A stretch of DNA of 64,000 nucleotides, from assembly GCF_036881825.1 (NCBI RefSeq), contig NZ_JBAJMW010000010.1, positions 1-64,000 on the forward strand, read 5' to 3'. Shown piece after piece: positions 40,483-51,284 of this stretch. The first letter of the stretch is position 1, and the number at the start of each line of letters is the position of its first letter. The position numbers and the translations under genes were made by a program. The notes beneath the pieces were generated by a model. That model was not told the origin of the DNA. It saw nothing but the letters and a program-made list of their open reading frames with translations, and searched no databases. The DNA comes from Tersicoccus mangrovi. GTDB lineage: Bacteria; Actinomycetota; Actinomycetes; Actinomycetales; Micrococcaceae.

Positions 40483-42458
40483 GGCCCACCGGAGGCATCA
40501 CCCTGGGCGACCGGTACGAGCTGACCGATCGTATCGCCATCGGCGGAATGGGCGAGGTGTGGAAGGCCCGCGACAAGGTCCTCGGTCGCATCGTCGCGAT
40601 CAAGATCCTCAAGGAGGAGTACACCGGCGACCCCGGCTTCCTCGAGCGGTTCCGCGCGGAGGCCCGCCACACGGCACTGCTGAACCACCCCGGCATCGCC
40701 AACGTGTTCGACTACGGCGAGGAGGAAGGCTCCGCGTACCTCGTCATGGAGTACGTGCCCGGCCAACCCCTCTCCACGATCATCGAACGCGAACGGGTGC
40801 TCTCCCCCGATCGCGCCCTGACGATCATCGGGCAGTCCGCCCGAGCGCTCTCCGCCGCTCACGCCAAGGGCCTCGTGCACCGCGACGTCAAGCCCGGCAA
40901 CCTGATGCTCACCCCGGACAACCGGGTCAAGGTCACCGACTTCGGCATCGCCCGGCTCGCCGACCAGGTGCCCCTGACCGCCACCGGCCAGGTGATGGGC
41001 ACGGCCCAGTACCTCTCCCCCGAGCAGGCCACGGGCCAGACCGCGACGGGCGCCTCGGACATCTACTCGCTCGGCGTCATCGGCTACGAGCTGGTCTCCG
41101 GCCACCGGCCGTTCACCGGTGAGTCCCAGATCGCGATCGCCCTGGCCCAGGTCAACGACGACCCGCCGCCGCTGGACCCGTCGATCCCCGCCCCGGTGCG
41201 GGCGCTGCTGATGTCGATGCTGTCGAAGGACCCGAAGCAGCGGCCCGCGAGTGCGAGCGCGCTGGCCGCCGCGGTCGACGCGATCCGGGCCGGCAAGTAC
41301 GACGACGCCCTGCGGGCCGTGCCGACCCTGGCCGCCTTCGGCCTCGGCGGCGCCCCGACGGGCCGCACCGAGACGCTCCGCCGGCCGGCCACCGCCCGCA
41401 CACGGGCCGTCACCACGCAGAACCGCACGCCCAACACGGCGTCCCTGCCCGTCGCCGGGGCGGCCGGTGCCGCCGCGGCCGGTGTGTCGGCGTCCCGCTC
41501 GGCGGACCCGGCGCTGGCCGACCAGGCATGGGAGGACCGCCAGGACGCCGGCCGGGACCGCCGTCGTGCCCGCAGCCCCTGGACGTGGCCGCTCGTCGCC
41601 CTGATCGTGCTGATCCTGCTCGTCCTCGTGGCCGCTCTCGCCTCGAACGGCCTGTTCACCGGGCGGGTCTCCACCACGACGAGCACGGCGGCGTCCGCGC
41701 CGCGCTCCACCCCGCCACCGAGCACCCCGCGAACGACCGCGTCGACGCCCACGACGGCCAGCAACACCCCGAAGACGGTGGACGTACGGGCCGCCGCGTA
41801 CGAGGGCCGACCCATCAAGGAGGTGCAGGCCGAGCTCGAAGCGCTCGGACTGCAGGTGCGAGCGAACCCGCAGCCGTCCAACGACGTCGCCGCGAACCTG
41901 GTCACCGGTCTCGACCCGACCGGCACCCTGGCCGCCGGATCCGCGATCACCGTGACCTACTCGACCGGTCCGGAGCAGGTCACCGTGCCCCGCGACCTCG
42001 TCGGGAAGACCCGGGCGCAGGCCCAGGCGGAGCTCTCCCAGCTCGGGCTGACGTACCAGGAGGAGGTCGTCGACAGCGATCGACCGGCTGGTACCGTCGT
42101 GGAGGTCCCGGACGCCGGGCAGAAGGTCGACCCCGGCTCGTCGGTCACCGTGCGGGTGTCCCGCGGGCCCTCCCCGTCGCCGTCGACCTCCTCCGCGTCA
42201 CCGTCCCCGTCACCGTCGCCCAGCACCTCCACGCCGAGCGCCTCCGGGAAGAACGGCAACGGCAACGGCAACGGGTCCACGAACGGGAGCGGCTCCACGA
42301 ACGGTGCCGGATCCACCGGTCAGAGTTCCGGCACCGCCACGAGTGCGGCCGTCGCACCGGCCGGGGCGACCACGCCGTCGACCCCGAGCTCGACGACGAC
42401 CGGAACGGCGGCCGAGCCGCTGCCGGCGGTCTCGCCGACCGGCACCACCCGGGGCTGA
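40479..42458 (+). CDS. pknA: PknA-position Ser/Thr protein kinase with two PASTA domains
   Basis: A 659-residue receptor kinase. The kinase domain (~12-275) has GGMGEVW, catalytic Lys42, HRDVKPGN (Asp136), DFG (154-156) and GTAQYLSPEQ. A membrane helix lies near 375. Outside, two PASTA units (~430-560) are seen, then a long Ser/Thr/Gly/Asn tail. Mycobacterial PknA has no PASTA domains, so this copy is PASTA-bearing as in some other actinobacteria. GTG at 40479 overlaps pbpA. Likely phosphorylates FHA partners and wall enzymes. Confidence 0.92.
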   Translation: MRPTGGITLGDRYELTDRIAIGGMGEVWKARDKVLGRIVAIKILKEEYTGDPGFLERFRAEARHTALLNHPGIANVFDYGEEEGSAYLVMEYVPGQPLSTIIERERVLSPDRALTIIGQSARALSAAHAKGLVHRDVKPGNLMLTPDNRVKVTDFGIARLADQVPLTATGQVMGTAQYLSPEQATGQTATGASDIYSLGVIGYELVSGHRPFTGESQIAIALAQVNDDPPPLDPSIPAPVRALLMSMLSKDPKQRPASASALAAAVDAIRAGKYDDALRAVPTLAAFGLGGAPTGRTETLRRPATARTRAVTTQNRTPNTASLPVAGAAGAAAAGVSASRSADPALADQAWEDRQDAGRDRRRARSPWTWPLVALIVLILLVLVAALASNGLFTGRVSTTTSTAASAPRSTPPPSTPRTTASTPTTASNTPKTVDVRAAAYEGRPIKEVQAELEALGLQVRANPQPSNDVAANLVTGLDPTGTLAAGSAITVTYSTGPEQVTVPRDLVGKTRAQAQAELSQLGLTYQEEVVDSDRPAGTVVEVPDAGQKVDPGSSVTVRVSRGPSPSPSTSSASPSPSPSPSTSTPSASGKNGNGNGNGSTNGSGSTNGAGSTGQSSGTATSAAVAPAGATTPSTPSSTTTGTAAEPLPAVSPTGTTRG

Positions 42459-42537
42459 GCCCGGGTCGACGCCACGAGGACGGGGGAACGGACCGAGAAC
42501 GGAAGCGAGGACGCTGATCGAAGGGAACGCTGGATCC

Positions 42538-44691
<2,154 letters not shown>

Positions 44692-44714
44692 GCCTCGACC
44701 CCGGCCCGCTCGAG

Positions 44715-44735
44715 CCGGCTCGTACTCCGAGCCGG
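44715..44735. terminator. Hairpin between pknB and trpG
   Basis: CCGGCTCG-TACTC-CGAGCCGG (8-bp stem, 5-nt loop). Nearby repeats of CGAGCCGG could form alternative stems. It lies between convergent 3' ends. Confidence 0.5.
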
Positions 44736-44785
44736 TCGCAGCTCGCCCGGCTCCGAGCCGGCAGCTCCGCCCGATCAGCCGGTGG

Positions 44786-45424
44786 TCACTGGGTGATGAG
44801 CGGGCTCAGCCCGGCCGCGCGCTCCGCCGCTCCCGTCAGGCCGAGGGACTCGAGCCACGTGCCGAGCATCTGGTAGCCGCCCTCGGTGAGGACGGACTCC
44901 GGGTGGAACTGGACGCCCCACAGCGGAGCGGTGCGGTGGGCGAGACCCATGATGATGCCGTTCGGGGTGGTCGCCGTGACCTCGAGGACGTCCGGCACCG
45001 TACCCGCGTCCGCCGCGAGCGAGTGGTAGCGCGTGGCGGTCAGCGGGCTCGGCAGCCCGGCGAAGACCGTTGCCCCGTCGTGCTGGACCTCCGAGGTCTT
45101 GCCGTGCATCAGTTCGGCGGCGTGCCCGACGGTGCCGCCGTACGCCTCGGCGAGCGCCTGGTGGCCGAGGCACACCCCGAGCATCGGCTTGTCGTGCTCC
45201 CCGCACCAGCGGATCAGGTCGACGCAGACGCCCGCGTCCGCGGGGGCACCCGGGCCGGGAGAGACCAGCACACCGTCCCGCTCCTCCGCGAGCCGGATGG
45301 CCTCGGCGAGGTCCACGTCGTCGTTGCGCACGACCAGCGTCTCTGCGCCCAGCTGCTGGAGGTAGCCGACCAGGGTGTAGACGAAGCTGTCGTAGTTGTC
45401 GATGACGAGGATGCGGGTGCTCAT
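44786..45424 (-). CDS. trpG: Glutamine amidotransferase, anthranilate/aminodeoxychorismate synthase component II
   Basis: A 212-residue class I GATase. VIDNYDSFVYTLVGYL starts it, with VSPGPGAP, catalytic Cys85 in GVCLGHQA, and the His-Glu pair in FHPESVLTEGG. It supplies ammonia from glutamine to a chorismate-using partner (TrpE or PabB, not in the window). In many actinobacteria this gene lies beside pknB and crgA without trp genes. Trp and folate roles cannot be separated here. ATG at 45424 follows GAAGGAA. Confidence 0.92.
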   Translation of the reverse strand: MSTRILVIDNYDSFVYTLVGYLQQLGAETLVVRNDDVDLAEAIRLAEERDGVLVSPGPGAPADAGVCVDLIRWCGEHDKPMLGVCLGHQALAEAYGGTVGHAAELMHGKTSEVQHDGATVFAGLPSPLTATRYHSLAADAGTVPDVLEVTATTPNGIIMGLAHRTAPLWGVQFHPESVLTEGGYQMLGTWLESLGLTGAAERAAGLSPLITQ

Positions 45425-45658
45425 CGGGGTGGTTCCTTCGCGGAGTGGTGACACGGCCGCACGGCCGTCTCACCAGACAAGCACGCCCCGCCCGTCCACG
45501 CCAGCCGGGACGCCCGGCCTCCCGCGCGGGACCCGGGCGGGTTGGCTACACTGAGCCGTTGAACCAGGGGCTGCAACGCATGCCCGGGAACCAGTGCCGG
45601 CCACCCGCTGCGGGTGTGCCCGAACGAAGCGGCGGTCAGACCGCCCGAGGAGGCAGAC

Positions 45659-45955
45659 GTGGCCGAGTCCGAAGCAACCCGGAGCGGGGACCCGGCTCGG
45701 CGCGCCGCGGCGGAGAAGGTCCGCGAGCGCAAGCGGGAGCGCGAGGAACGCGCCGCGGCACGCCGCGCCGGCCCCAATCCCACCTGGTACAAGGTCCTCA
45801 TGGTCACGCTGATGATCCTGGGCCTGCTGTGGGTCATCGTCTTCTACGCGACGCTCGGCCAGTGGCCCATCCCCACCATCGGCGCCTGGAACATCGTCAT
45901 CGGCTTCGGGATCGCCATGATCGGCTTCGTCATGACCACGCGCTGGCGGGGCTGA
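45659..45955 (+). CDS. crgA: Cell division protein CrgA
   Basis: A 98-residue protein. A charged N-terminal half (KVRERKREREERAAARRAG) is followed by NPTWYKVLMVTLMILGLLW and a second helix near GAWNIVIGFGIAMIGFVM, then TTRWRG. This two-helix layout is CrgA, an actinobacterial divisome protein that interacts with FtsZ, FtsI and FtsQ in mycobacteria. GTG at 45659 follows GAGGAGG at good spacing. Divergent from trpG, next to the pkn cluster. Confidence 0.93.
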   Translation: MAESEATRSGDPARRAAAEKVRERKREREERAAARRAGPNPTWYKVLMVTLMILGLLWVIVFYATLGQWPIPTIGAWNIVIGFGIAMIGFVMTTRWRG

Positions 45956-45975
45956 CCGCACTCCCCGACGACACC

Positions 45976-46008
45976 GAGCCGGCCGCGTGACGTCCACGCG
46001 GCCGGCTC
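45976..46008. terminator. Bidirectional terminator between crgA and the lipoprotein gene
   Basis: A perfect 14-bp stem: GAGCCGGCCGCGTG (45976-45989) pairs with CACGCGGCCGGCTC (45995-46008), loop ACGTC, between convergent stops. Confidence 0.8.
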
Positions 46009-46038
46009 CGTTCGTGTGAGACGACCGCGGTCGCAGAC

Positions 46039-46956
46039 TCAGGCGGTCGCGCCGCCGCCGGTCGCGGTTGCCTCCAGCGCCTTCGTCGCCAGCTGGCCGA
46101 GGACGGTCAGGTCCGAGGCGCTCTCGGGCTTTCCCACCGCCGTGATGGTCACGAGCCGACCGCCCTTGACGGCGGAGACCTGGGTCATCTCGACGGTGAT
46201 CCCCGAGGTCTGCTGGACGTTCAGCACGGCCACGGAGTCGTCACCGACCTTCGCCATCGACAGTTCCTTGAGCGTCTGGTGCACGGTGGCCGTCGCCGTC
46301 TTCAGCGTGACCGCCGAGCACGAGTTCAGCAGCTGCCGCGCACCGGTCACCCGGGACTTCAGCTCCGCGGTGTCCTTGCTCATCACGAGCGAGAGCAGCA
46401 CCTTGCTGCGGGCCGCCTGGCCGACGCCCACCGCCGCGTCCTGCGGGATGGAGCTGGCCTTGAGGCTGATGGTCTTGCAGACGGCCGGCGTCACGGTGGC
46501 GCTCTTGGCCGTCTGGTTCGTGGACCCTGCGGCCTGACGCACCTTGCTCGCGGGAAGCGGCACCAGCTTCTCCCCGTCGGGCAGCTTGAGCTTGCTGATC
46601 ACCGCCGCGACGGACTCGTCGGTCGCGGCGCCGGACGATGTGCCGCCGGCGGAGCTGCTCGCGGACGCCGACGACGAGGCGGAGGCGCTTGCCGACGAGG
46701 AATCGGACGCACCTGCGGACGCCGACGACGAGGACGACGCCGAATCGGACGCGCTTGCGGACGCCGGGTCCGAGGGCGATGCGGATGCCGAGTCGGACGA
46801 CGACGCGGATGCCGAGTCGGACGACGACGCGGATGCCGACGACGCGCTGGCCGACCCCCCGGTGACGGCGCCGCTGCCCCCACAGCCGGCGAGAAGAAGA
46901 ACGGCGGCGACGGCACTGGCCGAGGCACACGTGAGAGCACGGACTGACGGTGACAT
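46039..46956 (-). CDS. Putative lipoprotein with Ser/Ala-rich stalk; function unknown
   Basis: A 305-residue exported lipoprotein. The signal ends in lipobox LLAGC near residue 25. Residues ~35-110 are almost only Ser, Ala and Asp, a stalk encoded partly by 24-bp tandem repeats. The C-terminal ~190 residues form a globular domain (VISKLKLPDGEKLVPLPAS... SCSAVTLKTATATVHQ...) with two cysteines. No family was recognised. ATG at 46956 follows GGAGGGGG. Confidence 0.75.
   Translation of the reverse strand: MSPSVRALTCASASAVAAVLLLAGCGGSGAVTGGSASASSASASSSDSASASSSDSASASPSDPASASASDSASSSSSASAGASDSSSASASASSSASASSSAGGTSSGAATDESVAAVISKLKLPDGEKLVPLPASKVRQAAGSTNQTAKSATVTPAVCKTISLKASSIPQDAAVGVGQAARSKVLLSLVMSKDTAELKSRVTGARQLLNSCSAVTLKTATATVHQTLKELSMAKVGDDSVAVLNVQQTSGITVEMTQVSAVKGGRLVTITAVGKPESASDLTVLGQLATKALEATATGGGATA
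46781..46840 (-). repeat. 24-bp tandem repeats in the lipoprotein stalk
   Basis: GCGGATGCCGAGTCGGACGA begins at 46781 and again at 46805, and a partial third copy begins at 46829. Each 24-bp unit encodes an 8-residue Ser/Ala/Asp unit, so stalk length can change by slippage. Confidence 0.7.
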
Positions 46957-47124
46957 GGATCCCCCTCCACGGACGCGCCCGGCTCCGACGGCGGGACGCT
47001 GCCCTGATCGTATCCGCGCTGGTCAGGGCTGACAATGCGCCGAGAGGATGCCTCGATTCTGTCGGTCCCGCCCGATAGCGTTGGACTCGACGCCGCCGCC
47101 CGCGGCCGGACAGGAGGAGGGGAC

Positions 47125-47805
47125 GTGAGCAATCCCGATCACGAGGACGCCACCACACGCCGTCCGGGGGCGGTGATCCCGGAACCGTCGGTCCCGCCGG
47201 AGTTCCCGCTGCCGCCCGAGCCGGTCGACGCCCCGGAATCCGCGCCGCCCGTCACCGGCGGGGCCCTGCCCGGGGTCACCGCGCCGGGAGTGCCGGCGCC
47301 CGAGGCCGAGACGGCCGCAACGGTCCCCGCCGCTCCGACCGCCGGCTCCACCTCGGTGCCTGCCGTGCCCCCCGTGCCCACGGCGACGCCGGTGCCCACG
47401 GGTGACGAACGCGGCACCACGACCGTCGCGGAGACCGCGATCGCCAAGGTCATCGGCATCGCCGTCCGGCAGGTGCCCGGCGTGCACGCCCTCGGGAGCA
47501 ACGCCGCCCGCGCGCTCGGGCAGATCCGCGACGTCGTCGGCCAGTCCGACCATGCCCAGGGCATCTCCGTCGAGGTCGGCGAGCGCCAGGTCGCCGTGGA
47601 CGTCACCCTCGTGGCCGGATATCCCTGGCCGCTGCAGGAGGTCGCTCGCAACGTCCGGACCGCGGTCTACGATGCTGTCGAAGGGCTGATCGGCAAGGAC
47701 GTCGCCGAGGTGAACGTGACGATCACGGACATCGACGTCCCCGAGCTCGACCGTGCAGCGGGCGGGCGTGCCCATCCCGAGGCGAAGGAGCGACGCATCC
47801 CATGA
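47125..47805 (+). CDS. Asp23/Gls24 family envelope stress response protein
   Basis: A 226-residue protein. Residues 1-95 are a Pro/Ala/Glu-rich disordered region; residues ~98-200 are the Asp23 domain (TTTVAETAIAKVIGIAVRQVPGVHALG, ISVEVGERQVAVDVTLVAGYPWPLQEVARNVRTAV). Asp23 proteins coat the inner membrane through AmaP and respond to wall stress. GTG at 47125 follows GGAGGAGGGG. First of five genes, each overlapping the next by 4 bp. Confidence 0.9.
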   Translation: MSNPDHEDATTRRPGAVIPEPSVPPEFPLPPEPVDAPESAPPVTGGALPGVTAPGVPAPEAETAATVPAAPTAGSTSVPAVPPVPTATPVPTGDERGTTTVAETAIAKVIGIAVRQVPGVHALGSNAARALGQIRDVVGQSDHAQGISVEVGERQVAVDVTLVAGYPWPLQEVARNVRTAVYDAVEGLIGKDVAEVNVTITDIDVPELDRAAGGRAHPEAKERRIP

Positions 47806-47993
47806 GTCCCACCGTGACCGGCCTTGCCGTCGGTGCCGTTCTGGCCGTCGTCGCCCTCGCGTGGGGCTTCTGGGGCTTCCTGCTCACCGCCCTGTTCATG
47901 CTCGTCGGCGCCGTCGTCGGCCGGGTCGCCGACGGCAGGCTCGACCTGCAGGCCGTCGCGGACTCGTTGCGCGGCAAGCGCTCGTCTTCATGA
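47802..47993 (+). CDS. Small two-helix membrane protein (DUF2273-like)
   Basis: A 63-residue protein. Hydrophobic stretches VTGLAVGAVLAVVALAWGFWG and FLLTALFMLVGAVVGRVADG are followed by LDLQAVADSLRGK. The size and helical hairpin match DUF2273 proteins of Asp23 operons. ATG overlaps the upstream stop (ATGA), and its own stop overlaps the next start. Confidence 0.85.
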   Translation: MSPTVTGLAVGAVLAVVALAWGFWGFLLTALFMLVGAVVGRVADGRLDLQAVADSLRGKRSSS

Positions 47994-48376
47994 GCGCCGC
48001 GGGAACCGTCGCCGATGACCGGACGGCCCCCGGCGCACTGCCCGGCCACACCCGGATCACCCAGCAGGCCATCTCGCGGGTCGTGACGATCGTCGCCGCG
48101 GAGGAGTTCGGCGTGCCCGTTACGACCGTGCGCACCCGCCTGCTCGACGACGCCGGCCGCCTCCACCTGCAGGTCGCGCTCCCCGTCCGCGCCCCGTCGC
48201 TGCTCGACCTCGCTCGAGACGACGGCGCTGACGGCCGCAGAGCACTGATCGCGCGGTCGGAGCAGGCGCGGGTGGGCATCGCGCGGCGTTCGAGCGAGTT
48301 GACCGGTGCCGTGGTCGGCCGTGTCGACGTGGATCTGACCGGCATCCACCGGCCGGTTCCGGGACGGCTGCCGTGA
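47990..48376 (+). CDS. Second Asp23-like protein of the operon
   Basis: A 128-residue protein. TRITQQAISRVVTIVAAEEFGVPVTTVRTRLLDDAGRLHLQVALPV resembles the Asp23 beta-alpha fold, and RSSELTGAVVGRVDVDLTGI its C-terminal strand, though it lacks the disordered leader of the first paralogue. It probably forms mixed assemblies with it. ATG at 47990 and the terminal overlap with the next GTG support coupled translation. Confidence 0.8.
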   Translation: MSAAGTVADDRTAPGALPGHTRITQQAISRVVTIVAAEEFGVPVTTVRTRLLDDAGRLHLQVALPVRAPSLLDLARDDGADGRRALIARSEQARVGIARRSSELTGAVVGRVDVDLTGIHRPVPGRLP

Positions 48377-48954
48377 CGGAGGACCGCCGCACGCAGCGTC
48401 TCCGCCGCCGCGAGACCCACTCGTCCCGCAGCGTCCCGTCCGTGGTCACCGCCGTCGTCGTGCTGCTGGTGCTGCTGTGGCTCTTCCTGGAGACGGCCCT
48501 CTCCGTCTCCGGGGCGCCCCCCTTGCTGCTCTCTCCGCTGACCGCCGCCCAGTGGCTCGCGGATCTCCCCCGGCAGGCCCCGGGGGCGGTGCTCGCCGTC
48601 GTCGGGCTGCTCGTCGCGCTCGTCGGTCTGCTGCTGCTCGCCCTTGCGATCCTGCCCGGCAATCGCCCGCGCTACGTGGTCACCGACGAGCGCAACGCGA
48701 TCATCGTCGACTACGAGGTCGTCGCCTCCGCCGCGTCGCGGGTCGCCCGCACCGCCGCCGGCGTGTCCGCCGACCAGGTGCACTCGTGGGCGTCCCGCCG
48801 CGCGATCGAGGTGCAGGTGCACCCGACGTCGGGCCTGCCGGTCGACGAGGACGCGGTCCGGTCGGCGGTCGAGCGGGAGCTGGCGTCCTACGGCCTGGAA
48901 CCGGTGCCTACCGTCTCCGTCGCCGTTGCCACCCGCGGGGCGGTGGGCGTGTGA
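48373..48954 (+). CDS. DUF6286-type two-helix membrane protein of the Asp23 operon
   Basis: A 193-residue protein. Basic N-terminus, helix VVTAVVVLLVLLWLFLE, a loop with LSPLTAAQWLADLP, then helix VVGLLVALVGLLLLALAI, and a ~100-residue soluble domain (VTDERNAIIVDYEVVASAASRVARTAAGVSADQVHSWAS) that resembles the Asp23-like domain of AmaP. GTG overlaps the upstream stop; the stop overlaps amaP. Confidence 0.8.
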   Translation: MTEDRRTQRLRRRETHSSRSVPSVVTAVVVLLVLLWLFLETALSVSGAPPLLLSPLTAAQWLADLPRQAPGAVLAVVGLLVALVGLLLLALAILPGNRPRYVVTDERNAIIVDYEVVASAASRVARTAAGVSADQVHSWASRRAIEVQVHPTSGLPVDEDAVRSAVERELASYGLEPVPTVSVAVATRGAVGV

Positions 48955-49562
48955 GGCGCACCCCGCGCGGACTCAACCGCGTCCTGCTGGCCCTCGTCGG
49001 CCTGGTCCTGGTGGCCGTCGGCCTGCTCGTCGCCGTCGTCGGCTTCAGCGCCGACGCCTCGCAGCGCTGGCTCGTCGTCGCCCATCAGTCCTGGGACGGC
49101 CTCGTCGGGCTCGTCCGGTCCGCCCCGATTCCGGGCGGCCAGGCCAGCTGGGTGTCCCTCATCGTGCTGGTCCTGCTCGTCGCGGCGATGATCTTCATGC
49201 TCGTGTGGATCTTCTCCCAGGGCGGCGGCCGCACGAACCAGATGGCCATCGGCTTCCACGACGGGGACCTGCCCGGCCGCACCCGGATCCGGACCTCGCT
49301 CGTCGCGGATGCCGTGGAGCAGGCCGTCGAGCACGACGAGCAGGTGCTGTCCTCCCAGGTCAGCAGCTGGAGGGTCGGGCACGGCGACGGCCTGAACATC
49401 CGGCTGCAGGTGCGGAAGGGCGTGTGGCTGAGCGACACCCTGCGCACCGCCCGCGATCTCGTCACCGGCCTCGACCGCCTCACCGGGACCCGGGTCCCCG
49501 TGCTGATCCGCATCAGCAGCGGTGCCCGCGCTCGGCTCTCCCGCACCGAACGCGTGCAGTGA
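48951..49562 (+). CDS. amaP: AmaP-like alkaline shock response membrane anchor protein
   Basis: A 203-residue protein. Two helices (RVLLALVGLVLVAVGLLVAVVG and WVSLIVLVLLVAAMIFMLVWIF) flank a ~60-residue loop, as in AmaP. The cytoplasmic half (LVADAVEQAVEHDEQVLSSQV...RTARDLVTGLDRLTGTRVPVLIRI) is Asp23-like. In staphylococci AmaP tethers Asp23 to the membrane. GTG at 48951 overlaps the previous stop. Last gene of the operon. Confidence 0.87.
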   Translation: MRRTPRGLNRVLLALVGLVLVAVGLLVAVVGFSADASQRWLVVAHQSWDGLVGLVRSAPIPGGQASWVSLIVLVLLVAAMIFMLVWIFSQGGGRTNQMAIGFHDGDLPGRTRIRTSLVADAVEQAVEHDEQVLSSQVSSWRVGHGDGLNIRLQVRKGVWLSDTLRTARDLVTGLDRLTGTRVPVLIRISSGARARLSRTERVQ

Positions 49563-49638
49563 CCGGCGCCTGACGCTCACCCCCACGTGCCCCTGTTTGC
49601 GCGTCGACGGCGCCGTCAGCGGGCCGCGGGACCGGCGC

Positions 49639-50268
49639 TCAGGACCAGACGCCGGAGGATCCGCGCCGGTGGCTGTCGACGAGGTGGGTGTCGACGATGC
49701 CGACCGCCTCCATCAGGGCGAACATGGTCGTCGGACCCACGAACCGGAACCCGCGAGCGCGCAGGGCCGCGGAGAGCGCCCGTGACTCGGGTGAGGTCGT
49801 CGGGATCTCCGCGATCGTGCGCGGCTGCGGCGTCACGTCGGGCCGGAAGGACCAGACCAGGGCGGGGAGGCCGCCGTCCTCGCGCAGCGCGACCGTCGCC
49901 CCGGCGTTGCCGATGGTCGCCAGGATCTTCGCGCGGTTGCGCACGATGCCGGCATCGGCCAGCAGCCGCTCGACGTCCGCGTCGCCGAACCCGGCGACCG
50001 TGTCCGGGTCGAAGTCGGCGAACGCCGCCCGGAAGGCCGGCCGCTTGCGCAGGATCGTCGCCCAGGAGAGGCCCGACTGGAACGCCTCGAGGCTCAGCCG
50101 CTCGAACAGGCCGCGCTCGTCGCGCACCGGCAGGCCCCACTCGGTGTCGTAGTAGGAACGCAACAGGGGGTCGGTGGCCGCCCAGCGCGGGCGGGCCAGG
50201 CCGTCGGCACCGACGACGACGTCGGCCGACGGCTCTTCCGGCTGCGCGGCCGGCAGCGATGCGGGCAC
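49639..50268 (-). CDS. tag: DNA-3-methyladenine glycosylase I (Tag)
   Basis: A 209-residue HhH-family glycosylase. RPRWAATDPLLRSYYDTEWGLPVRDERGLFERL and SLEAFQSGLSWATILRKRPAFRAAF are Tag signatures, with the substrate-binding Tyr and Trp. The C-terminal GFRFVGPTTMFALMEAVGIVDTHLVDSH holds the zinc-binding histidines. It removes 3-methyladenine from alkylated DNA. It is second in a two-gene unit, 5 bp after the unknown gene at 50274. Confidence 0.93.
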   Translation of the reverse strand: MPASLPAAQPEEPSADVVVGADGLARPRWAATDPLLRSYYDTEWGLPVRDERGLFERLSLEAFQSGLSWATILRKRPAFRAAFADFDPDTVAGFGDADVERLLADAGIVRNRAKILATIGNAGATVALREDGGLPALVWSFRPDVTPQPRTIAEIPTTSPESRALSAALRARGFRFVGPTTMFALMEAVGIVDTHLVDSHRRGSSGVWS

Positions 50269-50273
50269 GCGGC

Positions 50274-50906
50274 TCAGGCGTCCGACTCGTGGTCGGCCCG
50301 CTGGCGGGACGCGGTGCCCTCGGCCGGCGCGGTGAGCCGGGCGACGAGGGGGGCGAGGGCGGCGGCGCCCCCGGCTCGCGAGTCGTGGTCGACGGGCGGG
50401 GCGGTGAGGGCGTGGTACTCGGCGCCGAGCAGCCGCGCGAGCTCGGCGGCGGCACCGGCGGGCACGTGCGTGCGTCCGGGTGCGCTCGCCACGATGCGCC
50501 GCAGCACCCGGGTGCGCAGGGTCGCGAGGGCGGGGATGAGCACCGGCAGCGAGCCTGTCGTGCCCCGGTTGGCGGCGAAGGCCTGGTCGAAGTAGAGCAG
50601 CAGACCGCCGAGCCGCCAGTCATCCGTGCGCGATTCGAGATGTTCCAGCACCGTCGTCGCCCCGCTGTTGAACGCGAGCACCGCGGTCGACTCGTCGATC
50701 CCGGCGAGCAGGTCCCGGAGCCGCCGACGACGCGCCAGCAGGTCGTCCCCGACCACGGGAGCGAGTCGCTCGACCTCCGGCTGCGCGTCCGGGGAGTCGA
50801 CGGCGGCCAGCAGTGTCGGAAGCCAGGCCGCCTCCGTCTCGCGAGCGTCGCCGGCGACGATCACCAACCGGCCTGCGGGCCACGTCACCGCGTGCGTGGG
50901 TGTCAT
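50274..50906 (-). CDS. Conserved hypothetical protein upstream of tag
   Basis: A 210-residue soluble protein with an alpha/beta pattern: VTWPAGRLVIVAGDARETEAAWLPTLLAAV, then TAVLAFNSGATTVLEHLESRTDDW and LLLYFDQAFAANRG. No family was recognised, and no signal or membrane helix is present. Third-position GC and the 5-bp gap to tag support a real co-transcribed gene. ATG at 50906. Confidence 0.7.
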   Translation of the reverse strand: MTPTHAVTWPAGRLVIVAGDARETEAAWLPTLLAAVDSPDAQPEVERLAPVVGDDLLARRRRLRDLLAGIDESTAVLAFNSGATTVLEHLESRTDDWRLGGLLLYFDQAFAANRGTTGSLPVLIPALATLRTRVLRRIVASAPGRTHVPAGAAAELARLLGAEYHALTAPPVDHDSRAGGAAALAPLVARLTAPAEGTASRQRADHESDA

Positions 50907-51254
50907 GCGCTCATCGTAGGCCGACCTGCGGTTGTGTCCATTCGGTGACCCGGACGGCCCTCGGATCTCGGCACGGTGACCGGCGCGGTGACCGGCGTGG
51001 ACGACCCGCGTCCCACCCGTTGAACGGGCGCGACACGACCGGCTGGACATCCGGCTCCGGCACACCGCCGGATGAGGAAGGACGCGCGGGCGATGTAGCC
51101 CGCGGAAGCGCGGGATTCCAGTGCGACGCGCCGCCTGTGGGTGACGTCACAGCGCGCGGAGCCGACCCGTGTCGATCGACATGAGGACGGGGATCGCGAC
51201 TCCTGGCCCACAGGATCGCGCAGCCCGGGGATCACAGAAAGATAACGAAAGGCC
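50907..51254. other. Intergenic region between divergent units; no gene supported
   Basis: No convincing frame is seen. It holds a small hairpin CCCGCG-GAAG-CGCGGG (51099-51114) and a TGACGTCA palindrome near 51142. Near its right edge ATAACGAAA occurs at 51242 and again at 51262, beside the rpf promoter. Confidence 0.45.
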
Positions 51255-51284
51255 TTGATGAATAACGAAACGATCGTCTAGTCT
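51255..51284 (+). promoter_or_regulatory. Predicted promoter of the Rpf gene
   Basis: -35 TTGATG (51255-51260), 18-bp spacer, -10 TAGTCT (51279-51284). The spacer contains one of two ATAACGAAA repeats, 20 bp apart, which could be sites for a regulator. Transcription would start near 51291, giving a leader of about 190 nt. Confidence 0.5.

Noticed and set aside
51258..51281. Tiny upstream open frame MNNETIV before the rpf gene
   Set aside because: It overlaps the predicted promoter -10 region and would lie before the transcription start; no ribosome site.
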